From NCBI RefSeq assembly GCF_003352085.1, contig NZ_CP025804.1, positions 868,001-932,000 of the forward strand: a stretch of DNA of 64,000 bases. The letters are read 5' to 3'. Shown here piece by piece: positions 9,569 through 20,960 of this stretch (positions are counted from its first letter, which is position 1; each line of letters opens with the position of its first letter). The notes under the pieces were generated by a model that saw only the letters and a list, made by a program, of their open reading frames with translations, was not told the origin of the DNA and did no database searches. The position numbers were made by a program, and so were the translations under genes. Source of the DNA: Sulfitobacter sp. SK012. GTDB lineage: Bacteria; Pseudomonadota; Alphaproteobacteria; Rhodobacterales; Rhodobacteraceae.

Positions 9569-9800
9569 TCAGGTGACGAAGGGGCAATCAGGCTGAAATG
9601 GGACATGAGAATGCCAGAACTTAGGGTCGAGCCCATAAGTCAATGAAAGCTCAAGGTCGGCTGCGCTGACATGCTGGTCGTTCAAACATTGAATTTTCGA
9701 GGACACGACCTGCTCCTAGGTCTCGGTATGGGGCAGTATGAAGTTTCAGTCTTTCCAAGATCATTCTCTCGATAGCAGCTTCATTCTTGGCTTGGAAAAA
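9569..9800 (-). pseudogene. Possible decayed coding remnant
   Basis: On the minus strand two overlapping frames look protein-like and would join by one frameshift near 9680. One reads PFFQAKNEAAIERMILERLK and later HTAPYRDLGAGRV; the other reads QHVSAADLELSLTYGLD, then PKFWHSHVPFQPDC, and ends at a stop at 9569. Neither frame has a convincing start, and I do not recognise a family. It lies immediately downstream of the AraC-type gene. It could equally be chance. Confidence 0.2.
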
Positions 9801-9805
9801 AGGCG

Positions 9806-10798
9806 CTAGTCGCGTTGGCGGGACCTAAAGCGTGTCGGACTCATTTTTTCTTCTTTGGCAAAAGCACGTGCGAAATTCGAGGGGTGAGTATACCCAAGAT
9901 TCAGCGCTATCTGGTCTATGGATAGGTCGGAGCCATCCAGCGCATCTTTGGCATAATCGAACTTTGCCCGCGCGAGCTCTTTGGAAATGCTTGTATCCCA
10001 AACAGACAATCGACGCGCAAGGGAGCGGGGGGTCATGTGAATGAGTTCAGCAGCTTTGCTGGCATTAAGATTTCTGCTGCAAATGTTCTGACGCAGCAGC
10101 TCACGGAACCCGGCGAGAAAGTGGCCGAGTTGTTTTTCTTTGTTGCCCGACATGGCTGCGACTTCGCCAGCGCCAAAGGCAATGGAATATGACAACCATT
10201 CTGATGGAAACCGAATTCGAGGGCCCATGTTATCGCCCCGCAACGCCTGATATCGGTCAAAAGACTTTGGCAGCACCGACGGGTCGCAAAGCGACAAAAT
10301 AACCCGCTCCGGCTCTTTGACATCACCCAGCACTCTTTCCAGCATGGCCATTTTTAAGCCAATCATAAAGCCGTCGTTTTGCGCCGGTTTGATAAGGGGT
10401 TCGAATTTGCGTGTTTCTCCGAACGAGGCCATCTCTCCTCGAACTTCTACGTAAGGCGTTGAAGATGAGGCGTATTTGTTTGCCTGCGCCACGTAGATGT
10501 TCAAGAAATCGCCAAGTGTTGTTGCCTGTTGAAAGGCCTTTTGCACCATCGGCCAACCGGTAGGATCCAGCTGGGAGCCGATAGTCGCGCAGAACGTTCG
10601 GTCTTTGGCAGCCGTCGCACAGTTTTCGGTGAAATGGTGCATGACCATGACATGAACCGACGAGCCTTCTTGATCAACGGCGCTTTGTGTCAATCCGACA
10701 CTCTCCAAAACAGGTGCTGGGTCGATGCCGCATGCCTTAAGCCCCCCCAGGAGTGGACGGAGGAGTTGAAGATGAACTAGAGGCAATGAATTCGACAT
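9806..10798 (-). CDS. AraC-family transcriptional regulator (Arabinose_bd N-domain)
   Basis: About 330 residues from the ATG at 10798 (MSNSLPLVHLQ); an in-frame ATG at 10831 would add 11 residues and cannot be excluded. Residues about 20-210 resemble the Arabinose_bd sensory domain of OruR/VirS-like regulators. The C-terminal 100 residues are the double helix-turn-helix, with AAELIHMTPRSLARRL and the signature DQIALNLGYTHPSNFARAF. It is divergent from the amidohydrolase gene with a 188-bp shared upstream region, so it probably controls that gene and the downstream porin (inference). The inducer is unknown. CTGTCA at 10864 and TGACAG at 10905 form a weak distant inverted pair that might be part of an operator. 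Confidence 0.9.
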   Translation of the reverse strand: MSNSLPLVHLQLLRPLLGGLKACGIDPAPVLESVGLTQSAVDQEGSSVHVMVMHHFTENCATAAKDRTFCATIGSQLDPTGWPMVQKAFQQATTLGDFLNIYVAQANKYASSSTPYVEVRGEMASFGETRKFEPLIKPAQNDGFMIGLKMAMLERVLGDVKEPERVILSLCDPSVLPKSFDRYQALRGDNMGPRIRFPSEWLSYSIAFGAGEVAAMSGNKEKQLGHFLAGFRELLRQNICSRNLNASKAAELIHMTPRSLARRLSVWDTSISKELARAKFDYAKDALDGSDLSIDQIALNLGYTHPSNFARAFAKEEKMSPTRFRSRQRD

Positions 10799-10986
10799 AA
10801 AGAACCACACACAACCGAAGAGAAGTGTCATTCAGACGGAATATATGCGGTGGGTCAATGTGATCTGTCATTTTTTACCAAAAATCGTGCTAGCTTGTCC
10901 AAGAGTGACAGGCACCGCTCATTTTAGCTCTATATCTAAGCGACAAAGGCCCTTCAGCGGGCATTATTTTCTATGGAGGATCCGCA

Positions 10987-12396
10987 GTGATTTCAGCAAA
11001 CCTACTCTCAACAACACTGGCCGTTGGGCTTCTTGCGTTTGGGGCATCTGCTGCTTCAGCACAGGACGAAGCACCGCGTCAGGTGTTGTTCACCAACGTC
11101 AACATTTTCAACGGTGTCGATGGCGAACTGATGGAGAACGGTTCGGTTCTGGTCGAGGGCAACCTAATCAAGACCGTATCCGCCGAAACAATCGATGCAC
11201 CCGAAGCCTTCATGGTTGACGGAGAGGGCCGGACTTTGATGCCGGGCCTGATCGACATGCACTCGCACATGTGTATCCGGAACGGAATGCTCGAGTTTCG
11301 CGACAACTACGACCAGATGGCCAATGGCGCCTACGTGGCACTTGTCCTGCAAGACTACCTCGATCAAGGCTTCACAACGGCGCGCGACGCTGGCTGCAAC
11401 ATCCTTGGTATCGCGAAAGCCGTTAACAACGACATCATTCCCGGACCGCGCCTCTATCCCAGCGGTGCGTTCCTGAGCCAGACCGGTGGTCACGCTGATA
11501 CCGGATCCTTTAACGATGTTCCGGGCGACGTAGATGACCTCGAAGCTCACATGTTTGGCTTTATTGCTGATGGTGTTCCTGAGGTCATTCGCGCAGCACG
11601 TCACAACCTTCGTGCTGGTGCCACACAGATCAAGGTTATGGCTGGCGGCGGTGTTGCCAGTGAATTTGATCCTTTGCACACAACCCAATACTCACTCGAC
11701 GAGCTAAAGGCGATTGTTGGCGTTGCCGAGGACTACGGCACCTATGTGTTGGTCCATGCGTATCACGACCGTTCGGTTAACCGGGCGATTGATGCTGGGG
11801 TTCGTGTGATCGATCACAACTTTCTTGTTTCTGAGGAAACCATCATCCGTATGAAAGAAGAGGGCGTCGCGCTGTCCGTTCAGGCGGTTATGTCGCTGGA
11901 AGCCTTTGGCGATCCAGACAGCATTACGTTCTTCAGTGCGGATCAAAAAGCCAAGGCCAAACAGGTCAATGCTGGTGCGAAGCAGATGATGGAATGGGCG
12001 GTCAAGCACGAGCTCTTGATGGTCACAGGCGGTGATATGTTCGGGCCCGATGTGGTGCGTCAGGCCGACAATATCATCTGGTTTAACGACGAGATCACCA
12101 AAGACCCGCATCTGTCGCTGAAAACCGCGACGAGTAATGCAGCCGAAGTGCTGAACTGGACCGGTGGGATGAACCCATACAAAGAGGGTACTTTGGGCAC
12201 GATTGCCGAAGGTGGTTACGCCGATATTATTTTGGTGGATGGCAATCCACTCGAAGACATCAATGTGATCAAACGCGACACTGTAGACTTCGTGATGAAG
12301 GACGGGGACGTTTACAAAAACTGGCTTCCCGGTGAAAATGCCCCTGCGTTCACACCTGCAAAGCCGAGCCGCGCAGACTACTTCGGTAATCTGTAA
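10987..12396 (+). CDS. Exported metal-dependent amidohydrolase (imidazolonepropionase/Xaa-Pro dipeptidase-like)
   Basis: A 469-residue protein starting with GTG, with AGGA about 8 bases upstream. The N-terminal 26 residues form a signal peptide ending ASAAS-AQ. The amidohydrolase metal ligands are visible: HSH in LIDMHSHMC (about residue 92), a Lys in TQIKVMAGGG (about 217), His in VLVHAYHDR (about 257) and VIDHNF (about 277), and Asp in VTGGDMFGPD (about 349). The closing ADIILVDGNPLEDI motif is the small beta-sandwich of the fold. Substrate is probably a small amide, cyclic peptide or similar compound hydrolysed in the periplasm (inference). It sits between a divergent AraC regulator and a porin gene, suggesting a regulated scavenging module. 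Confidence 0.87.
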   Translation: MISANLLSTTLAVGLLAFGASAASAQDEAPRQVLFTNVNIFNGVDGELMENGSVLVEGNLIKTVSAETIDAPEAFMVDGEGRTLMPGLIDMHSHMCIRNGMLEFRDNYDQMANGAYVALVLQDYLDQGFTTARDAGCNILGIAKAVNNDIIPGPRLYPSGAFLSQTGGHADTGSFNDVPGDVDDLEAHMFGFIADGVPEVIRAARHNLRAGATQIKVMAGGGVASEFDPLHTTQYSLDELKAIVGVAEDYGTYVLVHAYHDRSVNRAIDAGVRVIDHNFLVSEETIIRMKEEGVALSVQAVMSLEAFGDPDSITFFSADQKAKAKQVNAGAKQMMEWAVKHELLMVTGGDMFGPDVVRQADNIIWFNDEITKDPHLSLKTATSNAAEVLNWTGGMNPYKEGTLGTIAEGGYADIILVDGNPLEDINVIKRDTVDFVMKDGDVYKNWLPGENAPAFTPAKPSRADYFGNL

Positions 12397-12409
12397 TCAG
12401 ATCTCAGAT

Positions 12410-12438
12410 TGCCCTCACCGTGATAAAAGGTGAGGGCA
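12410..12438 (+). terminator. Hairpin downstream of the amidohydrolase gene
   Basis: A perfect 10-bp stem TGCCCTCACC / GGTGAGGGCA with a 9-base loop begins 14 bp after the amidohydrolase stop. It lacks a T-run (AGTCTATCT follows), so it may be an attenuating or RNA-stabilising hairpin rather than a classic terminator. Confidence 0.55.
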
Positions 12439-12520
12439 GTCTATCTGAAAACCGAGATTAAGCAGTTTCCTGCATCACGAAGGTCGGTGCCAATTACAAC
12501 AGCACACTGGACTGATGATA

Positions 12521-12553
12521 AGCGGGGCGGTTCGTTCCCTCGACCGCCCCGCT
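12521..12553. repeat. Perfect 11-bp inverted repeat upstream of the porin gene
   Basis: AGCGGGGCGGT at 12521-12531 is the exact reverse complement of ACCGCCCCGCT at 12543-12553, with an 11-base spacer. It lies in the 337-bp gap between the amidohydrolase and the porin and could be a second transcript hairpin or a protein-binding site. Nothing else in 12439-12733 is convincingly coding; a 72-codon frame ending just before the porin has no family signature. Confidence 0.55.
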
Positions 12554-12733
12554 AAATTGACAAAGCCCCTTAGAAGCCTGGGTCCTATGAACAAAATTTC
12601 GATGGATGCCATCACAGGCATGAACCTGATTTCTGCAACGAGTTCGGCCACTAGCGCGCCGTTTCAAAAAAGTAGATTCTCCCAGACACTCAACTTTTCC
12701 CGCAACGCGAACAGCCCTTATGGCCCTAATTAG

Positions 12734-13933
12734 ATGAGAATAGTGATGATGAAGCACTGCGTAACATGTCTTGCCACTTGCTGTTTGTTGGGCACGGGCG
12801 CGTTGGCCCAGGGATTGGGTGGGCCCTCTTCTGTGCAGGCGGACCTTGAACCGGGAGACGGTCTAACCGATCCACAATATCGATCTGATTTCCCCAATAA
12901 CATCGCACCGGGCTATTTCGCATGGAAAGAAAGATTGGCCAAGGACCACGGCTTTCGCTTTAATCTGGACTATCTCGCGTTGGGTCAGTCTTCGAACGCC
13001 GATATCGGAACGGGAAATGCGAGCGGTGGAATTGCGCGTCTATACGGCAATTGGCAGGCGACGGAGAATGGGTCACTCACATTCAAAATCGAAAACCGGC
13101 ATGCCTATGGCTCCGTAGCGCCACAGAACTTTGGTTTTGACGGGGGGGCATTGTCGATCACTGGCACGGCCTTTAACGACAACGGCACGATGCTGACAAA
13201 CCTGTTCTGGACGCAACGCGCTGCAGATGCGTCATGGACGTTTCAAATTGGTCAGATCGACGTAACTGACTTTGTCGATGTGTACGGTCTGGTCAGTCCC
13301 TACACCGCGTTTCAGAACCTCGCGTTCAATACCAACCCGACCATAAATGCCCCTAACCCCGGCCTTGCGATTGCTGGCGGGTTTCAGTTGGGACCGAACT
13401 TTTATGCTACCGCCAGCCTCGCGGACGCAAATGCCGATCCTGCCAGTCCAGATCTTGACGTGTTCTCGGACGGAGACCTCTTCAAGAGCGTCGAGATTGG
13501 CTACACAAGTGGCTTTGATCGCGTTTATTTCGACAACATCCACATGACGTTCTGGCACAGCGACGAAGCATCTGACGGGAGTCGCGCTGAAGACTACGGC
13601 GCAGCGTTTTCCGGTGCTTGGTTCATCAACAACACGTGGATGCCGTTTCTTCGAGCTGGCACATCAAAAGGGACGGCGGCGTTGTATGAGAAATCTGTGT
13701 CTGCTGGCGTAGGTTATTTTGCCAGAAATACTGATCTGGCCGGCATTGGCCTTAACTGGGCAGAAGCGAACGGAATTTCTGGAAGTCAGAAAACAATCGA
13801 AGCTTTCTATCGCTTTTCTATTTCGCCCGGCCTTCAGATCACCCCGTCGATCCAATACATTGACGATCCTCTGCTCGATTCATCGCAATCAAGTATCACA
13901 TTATTTGGACTCAGAGCACGGGTCGTTTTCTGA
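12734..13933 (+). CDS. OprB-like carbohydrate-selective porin
   Basis: A 399-residue outer-membrane beta-barrel protein. A signal peptide ends at ALAQ (about residue 26). The mature part starts with a proline/aspartate-rich stretch, then FAWKERLAKDHGFRFNLDY and alternating amphipathic strands typical of the OprB family. FWTQRAADASWTFQIGQIDV and NDNGTMLTNLF are barrel segments, and the chain ends in phenylalanine (RARVVF), the usual outer-membrane assembly signal. In-frame ATGs at 12746 and 12749 could also start it; no clear ribosome binding site separates the choices. It probably admits the substrate of the upstream amidohydrolase or its product (inference). Confidence 0.82.
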   Translation: MRIVMMKHCVTCLATCCLLGTGALAQGLGGPSSVQADLEPGDGLTDPQYRSDFPNNIAPGYFAWKERLAKDHGFRFNLDYLALGQSSNADIGTGNASGGIARLYGNWQATENGSLTFKIENRHAYGSVAPQNFGFDGGALSITGTAFNDNGTMLTNLFWTQRAADASWTFQIGQIDVTDFVDVYGLVSPYTAFQNLAFNTNPTINAPNPGLAIAGGFQLGPNFYATASLADANADPASPDLDVFSDGDLFKSVEIGYTSGFDRVYFDNIHMTFWHSDEASDGSRAEDYGAAFSGAWFINNTWMPFLRAGTSKGTAALYEKSVSAGVGYFARNTDLAGIGLNWAEANGISGSQKTIEAFYRFSISPGLQITPSIQYIDDPLLDSSQSSITLFGLRARVVF

Positions 13934-14468
13934 CCGTCTTGATGGATCGGTGCTGCAGGATCATCGGCTAAACACGCAGCCCGCTGAATCGGGCCGGCTG
14001 AGGTGGGCCCGGTCGCCACTTGGTACCTTCGCAGCAAGCATAAATTGGTCCACTCCGTTTAGGCGCTGTGATTGCTGCGCTTGGAGAGCTTAGCACCCCT
14101 GTAAGCCACACCAGAGGAAATAGAATCATTTGGGGCCACACCTAAAAACGGCCATCTGTGTAGAGCAGAGGTGCCTCATTCGTAGAAAACTGTTATATGC
14201 CCGTCAGACGGGTGCGGGGCGAAAAGAATCGTCAATGCACCTCTGGAAACGCGCTGCCATGGGGGGACAAAGGGTCGCAGCGACGATATCGCTATACCAA
14301 TAAGCTCAGATGTTCGAAGTTTAAGGTCACTAAACCGTGTTGCGGGGCGGTAACCTGTCTGCTACATCGCCCCTGATTTAGCCGTCTTGAGACTGTTCAA
14401 GCCGCGCCTACACCCTCGGTGACGCGACACGACGTGTTCCCGGGCAAAAGACGTATGAGAGGATGGAC
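13934..14468. other. 535-bp non-coding stretch between porin and atpH
   Basis: No frame here has a credible start, ribosome binding site and family pattern. A short inverted repeat GCCCG/CGGGC near 13979-13995, about 50 bp after the porin stop, might end that transcript, but it lacks a T-run. The right end should carry the promoter and leader of the ATP synthase operon. I see no tRNA-like or small-RNA-like structure that I can support. Confidence 0.5.
14340..14367 (+). promoter_or_regulatory. Candidate promoter of the F1 ATP synthase operon
   Basis: TTGCGG (14340-14345), 16 bp, CTACAT (14362-14367), about 100 bp before the atpH start. The -10 form CTACAT is plausible for alphaproteobacterial sigma-70 promoters, but the -35 match is partial. 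Low confidence. Confidence 0.3.
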
Positions 14469-15029
14469 GTGTCCGAACCAGCTTCGATATCCACCAGCAT
14501 CGCGCAGCGCTATGCTACGGCCGTTTATGACTTGGCCAGTGAATCCAAAAAGATCAAAGCCGTTGAGGCTGATCTTGATGCGCTTAGTGGCGCGATTGAG
14601 GGCAGCGATGATTTTCGCGCCTTGATCCATTCGCCAATCTATACCCGCGACGAACAGGCGGGTGCGATTGAAGCGCTTGCCAAAAAGATGAAACTGTCTG
14701 CTGTGATGAGCAACACGCTGGCGCTGATGGCGCAAAAGCGGCGCTTGTTCGTCCTGCCACAGTTGATCCAGACGTTGCGCGAAAAGATCGCCGCAGAAAA
14801 AGGCGAAGTTACCGCAGATGTGGTCTCCGCCAAGGCTCTGACAAAAGCTCAGGCCGACAAGCTGGCAAAGTCGCTTAAGGCGACGACCGGCAAAACCGTC
14901 ACACTTAATCAGACCGTTGATGAAAGCCTCATCGGCGGTCTTGTTGTCAAAGTGGGCTCCAAGATGATCGATACGTCGATCCGCTCGAAGCTCAATTCCC
15001 TCCAGAATGTAATGAAAGAGGTCGGATAA
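14469..15029 (+). CDS. atpH: F1F0 ATP synthase delta subunit
   Basis: A 186-residue peripheral-stalk subunit linking the F1 head to the F0 b subunits at the inner membrane. I place the start at the GTG at 14469 (protein SEPASISTSIAQRYATAVYD after the initiator). This matches the usual N-terminus of Rhodobacterales AtpH and leaves GAGAGG at 14457-14462 six bases upstream; the ATG at 14463 would touch the Shine-Dalgarno sequence. The C-terminal DESLIGGLVVKVGSKMIDTS is the conserved delta signature. First gene of atpHAGDC; atpA begins immediately after its TAA. The F0 genes are not here, as expected for the split operons of this class. Confidence 0.95.
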   Translation: MSEPASISTSIAQRYATAVYDLASESKKIKAVEADLDALSGAIEGSDDFRALIHSPIYTRDEQAGAIEALAKKMKLSAVMSNTLALMAQKRRLFVLPQLIQTLREKIAAEKGEVTADVVSAKALTKAQADKLAKSLKATTGKTVTLNQTVDESLIGGLVVKVGSKMIDTSIRSKLNSLQNVMKEVG

Positions 15030-16568
15030 ATGGGTATCCAAGCAGCAGAGATTTCCAAGATCCTGAAGGACCAGATCAAAAATTTCGGTCAAGAAGCAGA
15101 AGTGGCCGAAGTGGGCCGGGTTCTGAGCGTTGGCGATGGTATCGCGCGCGTCTACGGTCTGGACAATGTTCAGGCCGGTGAAATGGTCGAGTTCCCCGGT
15201 GGTATTCAGGGTATGGCCCTGAACCTCGAAGCCGATAACGTCGGTGTGGTGATCTTCGGTTCCGACCGCGACATCAAAGAAGGTGACACCGTAAAGCGCA
15301 CCAACTCCATCGTGGACGTGCCAATCGGTGACGAACTGCTGGGACGCGTTGTCGACGGTCTGGGTAACCCGATTGACGGCAAAGGCCCGATCAAAGCCAA
15401 AAAGCGCGGCGTTGCTGACGTCAAAGCGCCTGGCATCATCCCGCGTAAATCGGTGCATGAGCCAATGTCGACGGGCCTCAAATCCGTTGATGCGATGATC
15501 CCGATTGGCCGTGGTCAGCGCGAATTGATCATTGGTGACCGTCAAACTGGTAAAACAGCCGTCGCACTTGATGCGATGCTGAACCAAGCACAGGTCAACG
15601 CAGCCGCCGGCGACGACGAGAGCAAAAAGATGTACTGTGTGTACGTCGCGATCGGTCAGAAGCGCTCGACTGTTGCGCAGCTTGTCAAAAAGCTCGAAGA
15701 ATCCGGTGCTATCGACTATTCGATCATCGTTGCCGCGACCGCGTCCGAGCCTGCTCCGATGCAGTTTCTCGCGCCTTACTCCGCGACAGCAATGGCTGAG
15801 CATTTCCGCGACAATGGCCGCCACGCTTTGATCATCTATGATGACTTGTCCAAGCAGGCCGTGTCTTATCGTCAGATGTCGCTCTTGCTGCGCCGCCCAC
15901 CCGGGCGTGAAGCTTATCCTGGCGACGTTTTCTATCTCCACTCTCGTTTGCTTGAGCGTTCTGCCAAGCTGGGTGATGCGGCTGGTAACGGCTCTCTTAC
16001 AGCTTTGCCGATCATTGAAACCCAAGGTGGCGACGTATCCGCGTTTATTCCGACAAACGTGATTTCGATCACCGATGGTCAGATCTTCTTGGAAACGGAA
16101 TTGTTCTACCAAGGTATCCGTCCTGCCGTGAACACCGGTCTTTCGGTGTCGCGTGTTGGGTCCTCTGCTCAGACAAAAGCAATGTCGTCTGTTGCTGGGC
16201 CTGTGAAACTGTCGCTCGCGCAATACCGCGAAATGGCTGCTTTTGCTCAGTTCGGTTCCGATTTGGACGCCTCCACTCAGCAGCTGCTGGCCCGTGGTGC
16301 TCGTTTAACAGAGCTGATGAAGCAAGCGCAGTACAAGCCACTGACCAACGCTGAAATCGTCTGCGTCATCTATGCCGGCACCAAAGGTTTCCTGGACAAG
16401 GTCGACGTGAAAGAAGTCGGCCGCTGGGAAGCAGGCCTGCTGGCGCATTTGCGTGCCAAGCATGACGATCTGCTCAAAGATATCACCAACAACGACCGTA
16501 AGGTCAAAGATGAGTTGGAAGATAAAATCAAGGCTGCCATCGACGGTTTTGCCGCTGACTTCGCTTAA
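15030..16568 (+). CDS. atpA: F1F0 ATP synthase alpha subunit
   Basis: A 512-residue non-catalytic nucleotide-binding subunit of the F1 hexamer. The Walker A motif GDRQTGKTA is near residue 169, and the signature PGREAYPGD with the preceding LLRRP is near 290. It starts directly at the atpH stop (TAAATG), consistent with coupled translation, and ends 13 bp before atpG. Full family length with no anomalies. Confidence 0.98.
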   Translation: MGIQAAEISKILKDQIKNFGQEAEVAEVGRVLSVGDGIARVYGLDNVQAGEMVEFPGGIQGMALNLEADNVGVVIFGSDRDIKEGDTVKRTNSIVDVPIGDELLGRVVDGLGNPIDGKGPIKAKKRGVADVKAPGIIPRKSVHEPMSTGLKSVDAMIPIGRGQRELIIGDRQTGKTAVALDAMLNQAQVNAAAGDDESKKMYCVYVAIGQKRSTVAQLVKKLEESGAIDYSIIVAATASEPAPMQFLAPYSATAMAEHFRDNGRHALIIYDDLSKQAVSYRQMSLLLRRPPGREAYPGDVFYLHSRLLERSAKLGDAAGNGSLTALPIIETQGGDVSAFIPTNVISITDGQIFLETELFYQGIRPAVNTGLSVSRVGSSAQTKAMSSVAGPVKLSLAQYREMAAFAQFGSDLDASTQQLLARGARLTELMKQAQYKPLTNAEIVCVIYAGTKGFLDKVDVKEVGRWEAGLLAHLRAKHDDLLKDITNNDRKVKDELEDKIKAAIDGFAADFA

Positions 16569-16581
16569 GGGGAGATAGCCA

Positions 16582-18901
<2,320 letters not shown>

Positions 18902-18913
18902 GGGAGCTGACAG

Positions 18914-19339
18914 ATGGCTGATACGATGCAATTCGATCTGGTTTCGCCTGAGCGTCAGCTGGCGTCCCTGCAGGTTACGGCCGTGCAGATCCCCGGTGCT
19001 GATGGTGACATGACGGCGATGGCGGGCCACGCGCCTACCATCACCACCCTGCGCCCCGGTGTGCTCAAGGTCGAAGGACCTGATGGCGCGGCGGAATATG
19101 TGGTAACGGGCGGTTTTGCCGAAATCTCAGGCACGGGCGTAACCGTACTTGCCGAACGCGCGGTCCCACGGGCTGACATGACGCAAGATGCCTTGTCCGA
19201 GATGATGGAAGAAGCGACGCACACCTATACACGTGCCAAGGAAGCCGCAGTAAATGAGCCGGGCCCCGTTGATGAAGCGGCCAAGCTGCTTTCCGACATG
19301 GTCGCCATGGGAGACCACATCGGTCTTACGCCTAAATAA
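18914..19339 (+). CDS. atpC: F1F0 ATP synthase epsilon subunit
   Basis: A 141-residue regulatory subunit of the F1 central stalk. The N-terminal beta-sandwich is recognisable ([17 protein letters not shown], then [20 protein letters not shown]). A shorter helical C-terminus follows, fitting alphaproteobacterial forms with limited inhibitory function. Last gene of the operon, followed by a strong terminator. Confidence 0.96.
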   Translation: MADTMQFDLVSPERQLASLQVTAVQIPGADGDMTAMAGHAPTITTLRPGVLKVEGPDGAAEYVVTGGFAEISGTGVTVLAERAVPRADMTQDALSEMMEEATHTYTRAKEAAVNEPGPVDEAAKLLSDMVAMGDHIGLTPK

Positions 19340-19377
19340 CTGGCGCTCTGACATGCCGATCGGCACTCAAAATAACA

Positions 19378-19408
19378 AAGGGCTCTGCATCACGCAGGGC
19401 CCTTTTTT
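19378..19408 (+). terminator. Rho-independent terminator of the atp operon
   Basis: An 11-bp stem AAGGGCTCTGC / GCAGGGCCCTT with one G-U pair and a 5-base loop, followed by a run of six T, 39 bp after the atpC stop. Confidence 0.9.
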
Positions 19409-19477
19409 CTTGAGCATTTCCCAATTTTCCCGCATCACCCTCTGGGTTGTGCCAACTGGAGCGTGTAGACCATCAAG

Positions 19478-19828
19478 ATGAAGAAGTTGCGGAGCAGTTT
19501 CGTCGGAGTAGATAGCGGTGATGTCGTGCTTTTCACCGATTTCGAAGACGGCGGTGAAATGTGGACTGGCCGTGGCCAGCGCGAGCGCCGTCGCCGTATC
19601 AAGTTCTCAGAACCCTACCGCAAAATTCCAACCGTTCAATTGTCGCCTTCGCTTTGGGATATGGACGCAGCAACCGTATTGCGCGCAGATATCGTCGCCG
19701 AGGCTGTGACCGAGAATGGCTTTGATATGGTGTTTCGCACATGGGGCGATACCCGCGTCGCGCGGATCCGGATCAGCTGGACCGCCATCGGCGAAATCCT
19801 CGACGATGGCGATTGGGATCTCTACTAA
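19478..19828 (+). CDS. H-type lectin domain protein
   Basis: A 116-residue protein. After a short N-terminal part with GEMWTGRGQR, residues about 45-113 match the H-type lectin fold: FSEPYRKIPTVQLSPSLWD, then ENGFDMVFRTWGDTRVA and a final ISWTAIGE. This domain binds N-acetylgalactosamine-type sugars in invertebrate agglutinins; the role in bacteria is unclear. No signal peptide is visible. It follows the atp terminator, so it needs its own promoter, which I cannot identify. No clear ribosome binding site supports the ATG at 19478, so the exact start is uncertain. Convergent with prs, 4 bp apart. Confidence 0.75.
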   Translation: MKKLRSSFVGVDSGDVVLFTDFEDGGEMWTGRGQRERRRRIKFSEPYRKIPTVQLSPSLWDMDAATVLRADIVAEAVTENGFDMVFRTWGDTRVARIRISWTAIGEILDDGDWDLY

Positions 19829-19832
19829 CCGC

Positions 19833-20852
19833 CTATTCTGCGGCGTACATTCCATCATAGATCGGCCCCAGCGTCTCTGCCTCAAACAGCGAAGATACAG
19901 ATGTGCCGTTCCAAATATTCAGGATCGCTTGAGCAAAGATCGGCGCTGTTGGCACCACACGGATGTTTGGCGCGTTGATGATTGCGGCCGTCGGCTCAAT
20001 CGAGTCGGTGATAACCAGTGATTTCATCACAGATTTGGTCACACGCTCAACGGCAGGGCCCGACATCACGCCGTGACTGATATAGGCGTGGACCTCGTTG
20101 GCCCCGTTTTCAATCAGCACTTCGGCGGCTTTGCACAGGGTGCCGGCAGTGTCGCAAATGTCATCCACAATCAGACAGGTTTTGCCAGTCACGTCGCCAA
20201 TTACAGTCATTTCTGCAATCTCACCGGGCTTTTCGCGGCGTTTATCCACGATGGCCAGCGGCGCATTCAGGCGCTTCGCCAACTCGCGCGCACGCGCCAC
20301 GCCGCCTACGTCTGGCGACACGATCATCAGCTCGCTCCGGCGATCTTTGAACGCTGTTTTGATATCCAGTGCAAAAACAGGCGACGCGTAAAGGTTGTCG
20401 ACTGGAATATCGAAAAACCCCTGAATCTGTGCGGCGTGCAAATCCATCGTCAAAACCCGCTCGATCCCTGTACCGACCAGCATGTTTGCGACCAATTTGG
20501 CCGTGATCGGCGTGCGTGCCTTGGTGCGTCGATCCTGACGGGCGTACCCAAAATAGGGCAAAACCGCCGTAACCCGCGCGGCTGAAGACCGGCGCAGCGC
20601 ATCTGCCATAATTAGCAATTCCATCAAGTTGTCATTGGCAGGGTTCGATGTGGGCTGGATGATGAACATATCTTCACCGCGCACATTCTCGAACACCTCG
20701 ACAAAAATCTCACCGTCGTTGAACCGCTCCACCCGTGCGTCCACCAACCCTACGTTAACCCCCCGGTGCAGCGACATTCGCCGTGCAATGGCTGTTGCCA
20801 GTGGCATGTTGGCGTTACCGGAAATTAGCTTGGGCTCAGAGGTTCTAGGCAT
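19833..20852 (-). CDS. prs: Ribose-phosphate pyrophosphokinase
   Basis: A 339-residue enzyme making PRPP from ribose 5-phosphate and ATP for nucleotide, His and Trp synthesis. The start at 20852 gives [19 protein letters not shown], the family N-terminus, with GGAG eight bases upstream; a much longer open frame to 21155 overlaps the divergent gene and is not used. Motifs: [20 protein letters not shown] (metal and PRPP site) and [13 protein letters not shown] (PRPP loop). NDGEIFVEV near the start is the ATP-binding flag. Confidence 0.97.
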   Translation of the reverse strand: MPRTSEPKLISGNANMPLATAIARRMSLHRGVNVGLVDARVERFNDGEIFVEVFENVRGEDMFIIQPTSNPANDNLMELLIMADALRRSSAARVTAVLPYFGYARQDRRTKARTPITAKLVANMLVGTGIERVLTMDLHAAQIQGFFDIPVDNLYASPVFALDIKTAFKDRRSELMIVSPDVGGVARARELAKRLNAPLAIVDKRREKPGEIAEMTVIGDVTGKTCLIVDDICDTAGTLCKAAEVLIENGANEVHAYISHGVMSGPAVERVTKSVMKSLVITDSIEPTAAIINAPNIRVVPTAPIFAQAILNIWNGTSVSSLFEAETLGPIYDGMYAAE

Positions 20853-20960
20853 GAGGGAGGCTCCGTTGGCAGCGGTAAGATGACAGAATCGTGACGTTGA
20901 ACACCGCTTAACATGGCCGTACCTTGGGGCAAAGCAACACACCCAAATCTGGAGTGCCAA

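Noticed and set aside
12515..12733. A 72-codon frame ending just before the porin gene
   Set aside because: It contains the perfect 11-bp inverted repeat in its coding part, has no ribosome binding site and no family pattern.
14397..16223. A 608-codon open frame on the minus strand opposite atpH and atpA
   Set aside because: It mirrors the codon structure of highly expressed atp genes, has no family pattern and no ribosome binding site; a shadow frame.
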